The notes under the pieces were generated by a model, which was not told the origin of the DNA, did no database searches, and saw only the letters and a list, made by a program, of their open reading frames with translations. A stretch of 64,000 nucleotides of DNA from the NCBI GenBank assembly GCA_900556485.1, contig USOX01000008.1:41469-105468 (forward strand). Direction: 5' to 3'. Source of the DNA: an uncultured Dysgonomonas sp. GTDB taxonomy: Bacteria; Bacteroidota; Bacteroidia; Bacteroidales; Dysgonomonadaceae. A program made the position numbers and the translations under genes. Positions 10,173 to 19,723 of this stretch are shown piece after piece; positions within the stretch are counted from its first letter, which is position 1; every line of letters begins with the position of its first letter.

Positions 10173-10226
10173 ATTAGTAACTTGGTCTTAATTAGTAACT
10201 TGATCCTGTCTGGAACTTGCTCTTAC
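10173..10226. repeat. Three partial direct repeats (AACTTG core) in the susC leader
   Basis: ATTAGTAACTTGGTC (from 10173) is followed at once by ATTAGTAACTTGATC (from 10191), and a shorter GGAACTTGCTC lies at about 10212. The first two share 14 of 15 bases and are 18 bases apart. They fall between the predicted transcription start and the susC ATG, so they could be a regulator site or a leader RNA element. Function is inference. Confidence 0.45.
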
Positions 10227-10230
10227 TTAA

Positions 10231-10253
10231 TGTGAAATAAAGATTTTTTCACA
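10231..10253. repeat. Inverted repeat TGTGAAA-N9-TTTCACA at the predicted susC transcription start
   Basis: Seven-base perfect arms at 10231-10237 and 10247-10253 separated by nine bases. The repeat lies just downstream of the -7-like element on the minus strand, a position suited to an operator or a 5' stem-loop. Its link to any regulator is unproven. Confidence 0.4.
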
Positions 10254-10259
10254 ATTAAA

Positions 10260-10268
10260 GCAAAGATA
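10260..10268 (-). promoter_or_regulatory. Candidate Bacteroidota -7 promoter element for the susC-protease operon
   Basis: The minus strand reads TATCTTTGC, an exact match to the TAnnTTTG(C) -7 consensus of the Bacteroidota primary sigma factor. It would start transcription near 10253 and give a leader of about 130 bases. The -33 element is weak. Confidence 0.5.
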
Positions 10269-10570
10269 TTAAAAAAAACGAATACACCATATATGATGCA
10301 CAAAAAGTATATTTGCGGCATCAATTTAACTTATTTTATTCTTTTTTCTCAACTTGGTTTCTTTATCAGAGGGCATCAGCTATTACATTTTGTCAAAAGA
10401 GATAAATATATTTCACACAAAAACAGGCTAATAAAATCGTTCTATTTTATTGATATTCTACTAAATAAAAACATTCTATCAAGAAGAATATTTATGCTGC
10501 CAAATGTGATAGGCAAGCTTATTTATTTATATTTTAAATAATCGGAACATGTAACATTAAATGTTAAAAA

Positions 10571-13500
10571 CTACTCTCCTGTATAATCTTTAGGCAATAC
10601 TCCAAATTGGGCTTTAAAGCATTTTGCAAAATAAGAAGAGGAACTAAATGCAACTTGTTCACAAATTTCGGAAATAGGCAAATCACCTTGCAATAAAAGT
10701 TCTGCTGCTTTATTCAAACGTACTGTCTTCAAGTAATCATTCGGAGACATTCCTGATACACCTTTTATTTTTCGATAAAAGGTAGAACGACTCATATTCA
10801 TTGTTTCGGCAATATTATCTATAGAAAACTCCAGTTCTGCAATGTGTTTTTCAATCTCCTGATGGAGTTTTGATAAAAATTCCTTATCCTTATTAGGAAG
10901 TGGAGCATCTTTAATAGCCGGAGTAGGGTATGTTACCAGATTCTTTTGGAATGCCATTCTCAGTTTAAGTAAATTCTCAATCTGCTTCTGTAAATGTTTT
11001 ACAGAGAATGGTTTTTCCATATATACATCTGCACCATGTTCCATACCTTCTATTTTGGAATCTACAGTTGTTTTTGCAGTTAACAATACAACTGGTATAT
11101 GGCTATAATTAATATCTGTTTTTATAGTCTTTGTTAAGTCCAAACCATTCATTACAGGCATCATGACATCACTCACTACTAAATCGATATTCTCTTTCTC
11201 TAATATTTCGAGTGCCTGTTTACCATTATTTGCTCTCAATATCGAAAAATGAGGATCTAATGATTCTTCTATCAAATTTAATAGTTCGACATTATCCTCA
11301 ACCAAGAGAATTTTACATTTCTTAAAGTCAGTTTCAATCTCTACTTTACCTTTTCTTTCCTCTGCGGCTGATTCTATTATATCTGTAGCTGGTTCATCTT
11401 CGAGCAATGCTAATTCTCCATAATCGTTAGGAAGAGATAAGACAAATTCAGAGCCACCCCATTCACTATCATTTATATATAATGATCCTTTGTGGCTTTC
11501 GGCTAATAGTTTTGAGAAAGCGAGCCCTATACCTGTGCCACCTGTATTATTGCCTTCATTTACTTGATAAAATGCTTCAAACACTTTGTTTTTTTCCGGA
11601 TCAGGAATACCAGCTCCATCATCCACCACATGAATTTCGATATGATCTTGCATTGCCTTCAATTCAAGTCTGATCTTAGACTTAGCGTGCTTAATAGCGT
11701 TGCTTAGTAAATTTATCACGATCTTTACGATCTTTTCCTTATCAGAAAATATAACAATATCTTCCTGTGGAACAACCAATGTTAGTTTAATTCCATTCAA
11801 GTCGGCTGAATGAACGAACTGACCGTATATATCTTCTACTATTGAATTTATATTTTGTTCTTTCAAATATAGTTTTGAATCTTGTGATTCAATTTTCTGA
11901 AAATCTAATAGTTGATTTACGACATTCAATAAATAATTCACGTTCTTATTTATTACTGTCATGTACTTTGTTGTTTTAGAATCAGCAGAATGCTCTTCCA
12001 CAAGTTTTTCCATTGGAAGCTTTATTAGGCTCAATGGTGTGCGTATCTCATGGATCAGATTTATAAAGAAGTTTATTTTCGAATTATATACTTCCTTCTC
12101 TTTTTCAATACGAAACTCTTCGAGTTGTAATTGGAAATTTTTCTTCGACTTCTTCGCCCAAAATCTCAAGATGAAATATAAGAGTATAAATACAAGAACA
12201 AAATAAATCACATATGCCAAGGTAGACTTCCACCAAGGAGGCAAGATAACCACTTTGAGACTGGCTCCTTCCTCATTCCATTTATTATCATTATTGGCTC
12301 CCTTGACCCTAAAGAGATATTCCCCTGGAGGCAAATTTGTATAAGAAGCCATATTGGAATAATCGTTATTGATCCAATCCTTATCAAATCCTTCCAAAAT
12401 ATAACTATATCGGTTTCTGCCCGGCTTTTCATAACTGAGTGCTTCAAATTCGAAAATCATACTATTGTTGTCGTATGATAGTGTTACACCTTCAGCCATA
12501 TAAATAGGCTTGGATAGATTTAAGATTTTATTACTTTCGGCCTCATCTGTATTGTATAATTTTACATCCACAATGTAGAGTGGTGGAATATAATTATTTT
12601 CTCTAAAATCATTCGGATAGAAAGAGTTGAAACCATTAATTCCTCCGAAATACAGTTTTCCTGTGCTTGTTTTCAATGAGGCCTTTGAGTTGAATTGATT
12701 GCTCTGCAACCCATCCTCCTGTGTAAAAAGCTTTCTTTTTGTATTATCTATAGGATTAACCCTTAGCAATCCTGCATTAGTAGAAATCCAGAAGTTTCCA
12801 AGATTATCCTCTTCTATGGAATAGATAACCTTATTGGGCAATATTCTATTTTGAGGGTCAAAGTCCGAAAAAGATTCCCCGTCCGGATTAAAATAACACA
12901 ATCCCCCTCCATTTGTACCAAACCATATTTTATCTTCCGAATCGCGAAATAGGGTTATTATAGAATTACTATTGATAGAGTAAGGGGTATCCTTTTCGTG
13001 TGAAAAATGCTTCCATATATTTGTTTCGGAGTCGAACCGGAATACGCCTGAATTGTCTGTAGCGAACCATAAATATCCCTGACCATCCTCTATGATATCA
13101 AAAACAGAAATCATAGTCCCAACAAATGTCAGTGTTTCAAAATTATCTGATGATGGATTATAACGGCAAACACCCCAGGTTGTGCCTATATAAATCACGC
13201 CTTTGCTATCTTTATACAGTGATAAAATCTCGTCGCTACAAATAGTACTTGATAATTCCCTATTATGATAGTATTGGCGTAACTGCTTCGTTTTGCGATC
13301 TACCACTTTCAGCCCATCCGAAAATGTCCCGATCCAGACTTTATCATCATTAATCAGAATAGACCTTACATCTAGCTTCTTTGTTATTTGAGGTATGACA
13401 TAAGGCTCTAATTGCTGAGTCTGACTGTCAAGTATTTTTATTCCATCCTGAGAAGCAATCCAAATATTTTGATCTTTATCTTCGAAAAACTGACTGATTA

Positions 13501-14545
13501 CCTTCCCTGTGCTATAAGAAGCATTGTAGGTAGGATAAAAATATTCGAAAACAGTGGTCTGCTGAGCCAGATAATTGATCCCTCCCAGATATGTAGAAAT
13601 CCAAAAACCACCCTCTGCATCTTTTACGATAGAATTCACAGTCTGGTCACTTAAGCTACGGGGATCTAAAGGATTGTCAACCCGTGTAAAGCGCTCTTCC
13701 AATGTATTAAATAAGTACAAACCATTATCTGAGCCAACCAGCAATTCTTTTTCCGAAAATTCGGATATACTCTTTATTGTACCTATATTCTGACTGTTAG
13801 AATAATATGATATATTTCGTGTTTTACTATCAAACTGAGCTAAATTATTAGAACCAAAGCTAAACCAAATTTTATCATGTATTGTCTGTATACAATTGAT
13901 CTTGGAGTTACCTAAGTCCTTTTTATCGAGAAACGAAGAAAAAGATTCTATGTGTTTTCCATTCTGATCGAAACAAAGTAGCCCTTCTTGTAAAGAAGAT
14001 GAGCATATGCGATGTGTTTTATCCTCACTTAAATCCCAGATAAACGATGTATATTTGCTGTTTTGCTTTAGAATGCCGGATTGCGGATCATAGATAAAGA
14101 GCCCTTGTCCTAATGTTGCTATCCAGATTAAGCCTTTTTCGGTTCTTATAATCTTTTTTACTTCGCTACTGATAGATACATCGTATTCTGTTTTTTTATC
14201 AAAAAGAGAAAAATTTTCTTTTAAGCGATCATAAACATAAACTCCGGCACTTGTACCAATCCATATATTCTCTTTATCATCTTCGAATAAGGTTTGTACA
14301 GAATTATTTCCTAATGAAAACTTATCATGCTTATCGTGCCTGTAAACTTTAAACTTCTGTCCATCGAAACGGTTAAGACCATCACTGGTTCCAAACCACA
14401 TAAATCCATAACTATCTTGTAAAGCGCACCATACCGTATTATGGGATACTCCTTTATCTACCTGATATTTTTTGAAATAAAATTGCTGTGCAGATATAGA
14501 ATATACCAGAATACTTAAAACAAATAGAAGAAGTGTCCTTTTCAT
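10571..14545 (-). CDS. Hybrid two-component system sensor-regulator (HTCS)
   Basis: Membrane-spanning one-protein signalling system of the type controlling polysaccharide utilisation loci. Numbering from the upstream in-frame ATG at 14578: signal peptide 12-30; about 14 two-component-regulator propeller repeats to residue 650 (motif WIGT/WFGT recurring); Y_Y_Y domain about 690-780; membrane helix 786-806; HisKA with His843 (LIHEIRTPL); HATPase with Asn-box LLSNAIKH and GGTGIGLA; receiver 1088-1200 with phospho-Asp1137 and Lys1189; AraC-type HTH about 1250-1335. All key residues are present. I use the ATG at 14545 because MKRTLLLF begins a normal signal peptide. It lies between two SusCD operons, one downstream on the same strand and one divergent, so it may control either or both. 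Confidence 0.94.
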   Translation of the reverse strand: MKRTLLLFVLSILVYSISAQQFYFKKYQVDKGVSHNTVWCALQDSYGFMWFGTSDGLNRFDGQKFKVYRHDKHDKFSLGNNSVQTLFEDDKENIWIGTSAGVYVYDRLKENFSLFDKKTEYDVSISSEVKKIIRTEKGLIWIATLGQGLFIYDPQSGILKQNSKYTSFIWDLSEDKTHRICSSSLQEGLLCFDQNGKHIESFSSFLDKKDLGNSKINCIQTIHDKIWFSFGSNNLAQFDSKTRNISYYSNSQNIGTIKSISEFSEKELLVGSDNGLYLFNTLEERFTRVDNPLDPRSLSDQTVNSIVKDAEGGFWISTYLGGINYLAQQTTVFEYFYPTYNASYSTGKVISQFFEDKDQNIWIASQDGIKILDSQTQQLEPYVIPQITKKLDVRSILINDDKVWIGTFSDGLKVVDRKTKQLRQYYHNRELSSTICSDEILSLYKDSKGVIYIGTTWGVCRYNPSSDNFETLTFVGTMISVFDIIEDGQGYLWFATDNSGVFRFDSETNIWKHFSHEKDTPYSINSNSIITLFRDSEDKIWFGTNGGGLCYFNPDGESFSDFDPQNRILPNKVIYSIEEDNLGNFWISTNAGLLRVNPIDNTKRKLFTQEDGLQSNQFNSKASLKTSTGKLYFGGINGFNSFYPNDFRENNYIPPLYIVDVKLYNTDEAESNKILNLSKPIYMAEGVTLSYDNNSMIFEFEALSYEKPGRNRYSYILEGFDKDWINNDYSNMASYTNLPPGEYLFRVKGANNDNKWNEEGASLKVVILPPWWKSTLAYVIYFVLVFILLYFILRFWAKKSKKNFQLQLEEFRIEKEKEVYNSKINFFINLIHEIRTPLSLIKLPMEKLVEEHSADSKTTKYMTVINKNVNYLLNVVNQLLDFQKIESQDSKLYLKEQNINSIVEDIYGQFVHSADLNGIKLTLVVPQEDIVIFSDKEKIVKIVINLLSNAIKHAKSKIRLELKAMQDHIEIHVVDDGAGIPDPEKNKVFEAFYQVNEGNNTGGTGIGLAFSKLLAESHKGSLYINDSEWGGSEFVLSLPNDYGELALLEDEPATDIIESAAEERKGKVEIETDFKKCKILLVEDNVELLNLIEESLDPHFSILRANNGKQALEILEKENIDLVVSDVMMPVMNGLDLTKTIKTDINYSHIPVVLLTAKTTVDSKIEGMEHGADVYMEKPFSVKHLQKQIENLLKLRMAFQKNLVTYPTPAIKDAPLPNKDKEFLSKLHQEIEKHIAELEFSIDNIAETMNMSRSTFYRKIKGVSGMSPNDYLKTVRLNKAAELLLQGDLPISEICEQVAFSSSSYFAKCFKAQFGVLPKDYTGE

Positions 14546-14585
14546 GAATATTGATGATAAAATGTGGAATAATGACAAGAAAAGC

Positions 14586-14605
14586 GTCTGGATTTTATTC
14601 CAGAC
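14586..14605. repeat. Inverted repeat GTCTGGA / TCCAGAC over the HTCS transcription start
   Basis: Arms at 14586-14592 and 14599-14605 with a six-base spacer, adjoining the -7-like element of the HTCS gene. GTCTGGAA also occurs at 10208-10215 in the leader of the protease-linked susC, and CCAGA-N-TCTGG occurs upstream of the divergent operon. It may be an autoregulatory site; this is inference. Confidence 0.35.
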
Positions 14606-14612
14606 AAATGTA
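14605..14612 (-). promoter_or_regulatory. Candidate -7 promoter element of the HTCS gene
   Basis: Minus strand reads TACATTTG, matching TAnnTTTG. It would place the transcript start about 50 bases before the ATG at 14545, a usual leader length. Confidence 0.45.
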
Positions 14613-14819
14613 ATATTTTTTTCTAAGACTAAAGCATAGTATAAAAAGCATTAATATTTTTCACTTTTTTAAACAAAAGATAAAATATATGTTATAAACA
14701 AAGGGTGAAACTGAGAATTTAGCCCCTAATATTAACTCTTTTTCACAGGATGATTTCTCTTTGCGCAGATATTACTTTTTTTTGACCAGATATTTTCCTG
14801 AATAGATATCCTTTTCTTC

Positions 14820-14827
14820 TACTTTTG
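14820..14827 (+). promoter_or_regulatory. Candidate -7 promoter element reading toward the TIG/NHL-SusCD operon
   Basis: TACTTTTG followed by C matches the TAnnTTTG(C) consensus. It lies about 330 bases before the first gene, and a terminator-like hairpin intervenes at 15027. Confidence 0.45.
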
Positions 14828-14833
14828 CCTATG

Positions 14834-15060
14834 CCGGAAAACACATTTGACTCAAAAGACAATTTTAGAGCAAATATTAAATCTAATTCTTTTAAAAAAA
14901 TGCAACCATTTCCTTTTATAAATATGTATTGTAGTATCTATATATCTAAGTTATATATGGATATTATGTTCATTTTATCAGGAGGAGACTATAAATACAA
15001 CATACAGAAAGCTTATAAATAAACCGATCTGCTGAATTATTTTTTGCAGCAGATGTTTTG
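14834..15060 (+). ncRNA. Possible small RNA or attenuated leader upstream of a SusCD operon
   Basis: A promoter-like element at 14820-14827 and a strong hairpin with a T-rich tail at 15027-15075 delimit a potential transcript of about 225 bases. A 63-codon frame inside it (ATG at 14831) would begin before the predicted transcript start, so protein coding is doubtful. Small RNAs and leader terminators are known beside Bacteroides polysaccharide loci; assignment here is inference from position only. Confidence 0.25.
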
Positions 15061-15075
15061 TTTGTGTTTTATCCA
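15027..15075 (+). terminator. Terminator-like hairpin in the leader of the TIG/NHL-SusCD operon
   Basis: ATCTGCTG (15027-15034) pairs perfectly with CAGCAGAT (15047-15054), followed by GTTTTGTTTGTGTTTT. It sits between the only clear upstream promoter candidate and the operon, so it may end a separate small transcript or act as an attenuator. Confidence 0.5.
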
Positions 15076-15153
15076 GATAATTTTCTCTGGTTAATAAAAA
15101 GGATTACCAAACAAACCATTATTATAATTTACTAACCTCTAAAAAAGAAGAAT

Positions 15154-16524
15154 ATGAATGACAAACTGAAGCTCAGGAAATGGGGCGGCTTGCTCGCCCT
15201 GTCTTTCCTATCCATTACATTGTTTTTCTGCAATTGCAATGAAAGAATGGATACTTTTAATGTACCGGAAGGTACCCCTCCCGATCTCAGTAAACCATCC
15301 GAAATTACCAGTTATTTTCCAGACAGTGGTGGCGTTGGAACCCAACTCATCATTGAAGGAACTAATTTTGGATCTGACACCTCTTATATTAAAGTTACTG
15401 TAAACGGAAAAAACGCACGTGTAGTCGGTTCTAATGGAAAGGTTATTTATGCAATAGTTCCGAGTAGGGCTGACACAGGACTAGTAAAAGTATACATCGG
15501 TAAAGATACCGATAAAAAAGAATATGCTTTTAATAATGAATTTAAGTACATCTTCAAACAAAATGTTTCTACAGTAGCCGGCACAGACGAAGGTATTACA
15601 GATGGCCCTGTAACCGAAGCTAAACTTAGAAAACCAATGTGGGTTACATTCGACAAAGATGGAGCCATGTATATAGTAGAGCATGGCGAAGGAGATCAAG
15701 GACAGGGAGGCATCAGGAGAATATATAATGGAAATGTAGAAACTCTTATGCGTACACAATCCGGGCTTTTCCAACGACCACGAGCTTTAGCTTTCGGAGT
15801 AGCTAAGCCTGGCATGGATCCGAATCAAGATACATTATATGTAGCTAATGACCGGAATGACCGTGATGATCCGAACATTAATATGGCAGTAGGAATCATG
15901 AGCCGCCAAAACGATTTCAAGACAATAAAAACATTGGAATACCATAGACAAAATAACCATGTTTGTGTGAATCCTGTAACTAATGAGGTTTTCTATAATA
16001 ATTATAGTGATGGACTCCTTTTTAAGTGGAATAAAAAAACTCAACAAAGAGAATTGATGTACGATGTTGATGGTGGCGGTGTTGAATTCTCCACAGTATT
16101 TTCCAAGGATGGTAAAACTTTATTCCTAATATTAAGAAACAGGCAATGCATATACAAGGGAGATTACAATCTTACTACTGGAGAATTAACCAATGTTGAA
16201 CATTTTGTAGGAACTTGGAATAGTACAGGATATATAAACGGACAAGGCACAGTTACTAAATTCGACCAACCATGCCAAGGTGACACAGATGAAGAAGGAA
16301 ATCTTTATGTTGCAGATAAATATAATCATTGCATCCGGATGATTACTCCTGAAGGGGTAGTATCTACTTGGGCCGGACAAGGACGAGATAAATCTGGATA
16401 TCAAGATGGAGATCCTCTTAAGGCACAATTCAGAGAACCAGAAGGTGCTTGCTTTGGTCCTGATGGAGCTTTATATGTTGGAGACTTTAACAATCATAAG
16501 ATTCGTAAAATATTAATTGAGTAA
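15154..16524 (+). CDS. IPT/TIG and NHL-repeat surface lipoprotein
   Basis: 456 residues. The N-terminus is hydrophobic and ends in a cysteine cluster (FFCNCNERMD) compatible with a lipoprotein signal. Residues about 50-130 form an IPT/TIG Ig-like domain (YFPDSGGVGTQLIIEGTNFG). The rest is an NHL-type beta-propeller with repeats such as DKDGAMYIVE, DEEGNLYVADKYNHCIRMI and GPDGALYVGDFNNHKIRKI. Proteins of this make-up are commonly coded beside SusC/SusD and are thought to bind glycan at the surface. It is the first gene of the plus-strand operon, with susC 53 bases later. An A-rich stretch (AAAAAAGAAGAAT) precedes the ATG, typical of translation starts here. No catalytic residues are evident. 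Confidence 0.8.
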   Translation: MNDKLKLRKWGGLLALSFLSITLFFCNCNERMDTFNVPEGTPPDLSKPSEITSYFPDSGGVGTQLIIEGTNFGSDTSYIKVTVNGKNARVVGSNGKVIYAIVPSRADTGLVKVYIGKDTDKKEYAFNNEFKYIFKQNVSTVAGTDEGITDGPVTEAKLRKPMWVTFDKDGAMYIVEHGEGDQGQGGIRRIYNGNVETLMRTQSGLFQRPRALAFGVAKPGMDPNQDTLYVANDRNDRDDPNINMAVGIMSRQNDFKTIKTLEYHRQNNHVCVNPVTNEVFYNNYSDGLLFKWNKKTQQRELMYDVDGGGVEFSTVFSKDGKTLFLILRNRQCIYKGDYNLTTGELTNVEHFVGTWNSTGYINGQGTVTKFDQPCQGDTDEEGNLYVADKYNHCIRMITPEGVVSTWAGQGRDKSGYQDGDPLKAQFREPEGACFGPDGALYVGDFNNHKIRKILIE

Positions 16525-16577
16525 TACACTCAATGCGATTGAATTTTATATTATCTCAACAGTAAAAAATATATTTT

Positions 16578-19500
16578 ATGAAAAATACAAAACGAATAAT
16601 ATTCTCTATATTTTTCTTGTTAGCCTTTGTTATGCAAATAAACGCACAGGAACGGGAAATAACAGGAACAGTGAAAGATGCATCGGGAGAACCTTTGATT
16701 GGAGTAACTGTTGTAAAAAAAGATCAGCCGGGATTCGGTACAGCTACCGACATTGATGGTAATTTTAAAATAAGAGTAGCAAGATATGATGTACTAGTAT
16801 TCACATATATAGGTTATGATCCTGTAGAAGTTTCGACAGAGGGGAAAACACATATTCCTGTAACTATGGCAGAAACAACCTCGAAACTGGAAGAGGTTGT
16901 AATTACAGCAACCGGACCTCAACGAAAGGCAACTCTAACCGGTGCGATTACAAATGTAGACACTAAAACTTTAAAAACACCAACAGCAAATATTAGTAAT
17001 GCGCTGGTGGGTAACGTACCAGGAATTATTGGCCGTCAAACATCAGGTGAACCGGGTGCTAATTATACAGAATTCTGGATCAGAGGTATCAGTACCTTTG
17101 GTGCAAATGCAAGTGCCTTGGTTTTAGTAGATGGAGTTGAGCGTAATTTTAATGAAATAAATGTAGAAGATATAGAAAGCTTTTCGGTACTGAAAGATGC
17201 TTCGGCAACTGCAGTTTACGGACAAAGGGGTGCAAATGGGGTTGTTTTAATAACGACTAAAAAAGGTAATGCCGGAAAAGTAAATATAAACTTCAAAGGA
17301 GAATTTGGTTATGTAACCCGTTCACGCATGCCTGAATATGTAGATGGTATTACTTATGCTAATCTGGCAAATGAAGCTCGTCTGGCACGCTACCAAGACC
17401 CTCAGTATTCACCATCGGAAATCGCTATTATAAACAACGGACTTGACCCGGATTTATATCCTAATGTGAACTGGCGAGACCGCGTATTAAGAGATGGTAC
17501 GACAAACCATAGAGCATCTGTGAATATAAGTGGAGGAGGAACAACTGCTCGTTACTTTATCTCTGCTGCTTATTATAGTGAGGATGGTATGTATAAAGAT
17601 GCACCTAAGGGCATGAATGACTATAGCACAAATGCGAAGTATAATAAATTTAATTATCGTGCGAATGTGGATGTCAATGTTACAAAATCCACAATTGTGA
17701 ATCTGGGAGTAAGTGGCTGGATTGTTGACCAGAATAAGCCAGGACATTCGACTACAGATAACATGTGGATGCACTTGATGACACTTAGCCCCGTTGCTGT
17801 TCCTGTTATGTACTCGAATGGCTTAATACCAACTGATGATGTTAACTGGGCTATGAATCCGGAAGCACTATTGACAAGGACAGGCTATAAAGATATTTGG
17901 GAAAATAAAGCTGAGATAAATGTTACTATACAACAGGATTTATCTTTTATTACAGAAGGTTTGAACTTCAGTGGAATGTATGCATTCGATAATTATAACT
18001 GGAATGAGGTAGCGCGCTATAAAAACCCTGAATTATATTTAGCTGAAAGACAGCGCGATGCAAACGGGAATATCATCTATAGAAGAATGCTGGAATCCAG
18101 CACATTAGCTCAAACCACGTATACCAAAGGCGACCGCCGTAATTATTTGGAAGCAAATCTGGTATATGAAAAACTATTGAATGAAAAACATAGAGTTGGA
18201 GGATTGGTAAAATACTATCAACAACAAATATCGCGTACTGACTTAAATAAGTATTCAGATATCATATGGGCAATACCTAAGCGTAATCTTGCTTTATCAG
18301 GAAGGGTAACATATGGATTTATGGACCGTTATCTGGCTGAGTTTAACTTTGGGTATACAGGTTCGGAAAACTTTGAAAAAGGTGAACGGTTTGGATTCTT
18401 CCCAGCAATTGCCGGAGGTTGGGTAATATCAGAAGAACCATTTGTAAAAAAAGCTCTTCCATGGCTGGATATGTTCAAAATCCGTTATTCGTATGGAGAA
18501 GTAGGAAATGATGTGATCCCTGATGATAACAGATTTCCATACCTAACTCAGCTTTCGACACAAGGGAGTGGATATAACTGGGGTGAATATGGATCGAACC
18601 AAACAAATGGCTATGGCATTTCAATATTAGGATCATCAAACCTGACTTGGGAAAGAGCTAAAAAACACAACCTTGGTATTGACTGGAACTTATTTAACAG
18701 CAAAATAACGGGAACAGTAGACTTCTTTAAAGATAACCGTAGTAAGATATTTATCAGACGTAACAATATGCCATACTCTACAGGCTTAGAAGATTTGCGT
18801 CCTTGGGTTAACCTGGGTAAAATGGAGTCGAAAGGGGTTGATGGAAACATTGCTTTTACGCAGAAAGTTAAAGATATTAATTTCACCTTGAGAGCTAATA
18901 TGACATATGCAAAAAATGAGGTTTTGGAATCGGACGAAGCTGCTAATGAATATTATTATAAAATGGCAAAAGGCTATCGCCACAATCAAACCAGAGGTCT
19001 TATTGCATTAGGTCTGTTTAAAGATCAGCAGGAAATAGATGAAAGTCCTAAACAGAATTTTGGAAGCCAAACTGTTATGCCTGGTGATATAAAATATAAA
19101 GATGTAAATGGAGATGGTATTATCAATGAAGATGACGTAGTGCCTATTGGCTATACAACTACTCCAAATTTATCATATGGTTTTGGACTAAGTGTAGATT
19201 GGAAAGGATTTGACTTTAGCGTTCTGTTCCAAGGCTCAGGTAAAAGTGACTTCTTCCTGGGACAGGCTAGAGATGATAAGGATGTTGGAGGAGGAAGTGT
19301 ATATCCTTTCAAGAACGGAGCTTATGGAAATGTACTTACTGCTGTTGCCAATCCTAAAGACCGTTGGATTCCACGAGAAATATCAGGTGACCCATCTACT
19401 GAAAACCCAAATGCGTTGTTCCCTCGATTAAGCTATGGAGGCAATGAGAATAACTACCGTAATTCAACATTCTGGTTGAGAGATGCCAGCTATCTCCGTC

Positions 19501-19703
19501 TGAAAAACCTGGAAATAGGTTATACATTACCTAAAAAACTGACAAGAACCTGGGCTATGGAAAGCGTAAGAGTTTTCTTCTTAGGATATAATCTACTTGT
19601 GTTTAGTGATTTTGATTATTGGGATCCGGAAATTGGTAGTGGAACCGGAGCAAAATACCCGATTAATAAAACATACTCTTTAGGACTAACTGTTAGTTTT
19701 TAA
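16578..19703 (+). CDS. SusC/RagA-family TonB-linked outer-membrane transporter
   Basis: 1041 residues with a signal peptide ending MQINAQ, a carboxypeptidase-regulatory-like domain (about 26-100), a TonB-box-like LEEVVITATG, a plug with LVDGVERNFNEI and VLKDASATAVYGQRGANGV, and a barrel ending in LTVSF. Role: TonB-dependent import of a glycan or other oligomer with the downstream SusD. It lies between the TIG/NHL lipoprotein and susD (20-base gap). Intact and of usual length. No carbohydrate-active enzyme lies in the same operon, so the substrate cannot be guessed. Confidence 0.95.
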   Translation: MKNTKRIIFSIFFLLAFVMQINAQEREITGTVKDASGEPLIGVTVVKKDQPGFGTATDIDGNFKIRVARYDVLVFTYIGYDPVEVSTEGKTHIPVTMAETTSKLEEVVITATGPQRKATLTGAITNVDTKTLKTPTANISNALVGNVPGIIGRQTSGEPGANYTEFWIRGISTFGANASALVLVDGVERNFNEINVEDIESFSVLKDASATAVYGQRGANGVVLITTKKGNAGKVNINFKGEFGYVTRSRMPEYVDGITYANLANEARLARYQDPQYSPSEIAIINNGLDPDLYPNVNWRDRVLRDGTTNHRASVNISGGGTTARYFISAAYYSEDGMYKDAPKGMNDYSTNAKYNKFNYRANVDVNVTKSTIVNLGVSGWIVDQNKPGHSTTDNMWMHLMTLSPVAVPVMYSNGLIPTDDVNWAMNPEALLTRTGYKDIWENKAEINVTIQQDLSFITEGLNFSGMYAFDNYNWNEVARYKNPELYLAERQRDANGNIIYRRMLESSTLAQTTYTKGDRRNYLEANLVYEKLLNEKHRVGGLVKYYQQQISRTDLNKYSDIIWAIPKRNLALSGRVTYGFMDRYLAEFNFGYTGSENFEKGERFGFFPAIAGGWVISEEPFVKKALPWLDMFKIRYSYGEVGNDVIPDDNRFPYLTQLSTQGSGYNWGEYGSNQTNGYGISILGSSNLTWERAKKHNLGIDWNLFNSKITGTVDFFKDNRSKIFIRRNNMPYSTGLEDLRPWVNLGKMESKGVDGNIAFTQKVKDINFTLRANMTYAKNEVLESDEAANEYYYKMAKGYRHNQTRGLIALGLFKDQQEIDESPKQNFGSQTVMPGDIKYKDVNGDGIINEDDVVPIGYTTTPNLSYGFGLSVDWKGFDFSVLFQGSGKSDFFLGQARDDKDVGGGSVYPFKNGAYGNVLTAVANPKDRWIPREISGDPSTENPNALFPRLSYGGNENNYRNSTFWLRDASYLRLKNLEIGYTLPKKLTRTWAMESVRVFFLGYNLLVFSDFDYWDPEIGSGTGAKYPINKTYSLGLTVSF

Positions 19704-19723
19704 TTTATTTCAAAAAAAAGAAT

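Larger units (their letters stand above)
10125..10570. other. Intergenic region upstream of the protease-associated susC
   Basis: 446 bases between the hybrid regulator stop and the susC start. The half nearer susC holds a promoter-like element, a 7+7 inverted repeat and three partial direct repeats, listed separately. The remaining 300 bases are very AT-rich. I see no clear terminator for the regulator gene beyond a weak stem near 10551-10567 (TAACATT paired with AATGTTA). Confidence 0.5.
14546..15153. other. Divergent regulatory region between the HTCS gene and the TIG/NHL-SusCD operon
   Basis: 608 bases holding the HTCS promoter, a plus-strand promoter candidate at 14820, a terminator-like hairpin at 15027-15054 and two CCAGA/TCTGG-type inverted repeats (14586-14605 and about 15073-15091). 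The rest is AT-rich with no convincing gene. Confidence 0.5.

Noticed and set aside
10293..10541. 82-codon plus-strand frame in the gap before the HTCS stop
   Set aside because: It lies in extremely AT-rich DNA, has no start-region A-rich context, and its product is a low-complexity Ile/Phe/Tyr-rich string without any family resemblance. I treat it as chance.
14831..15022. 63-codon plus-strand frame in the HTCS/SusCD divergent region
   Set aside because: The ATG would lie at or before the predicted transcription start (promoter element ends at 14827), and the product has no recognisable feature. A non-coding RNA or leader is the more economical reading.
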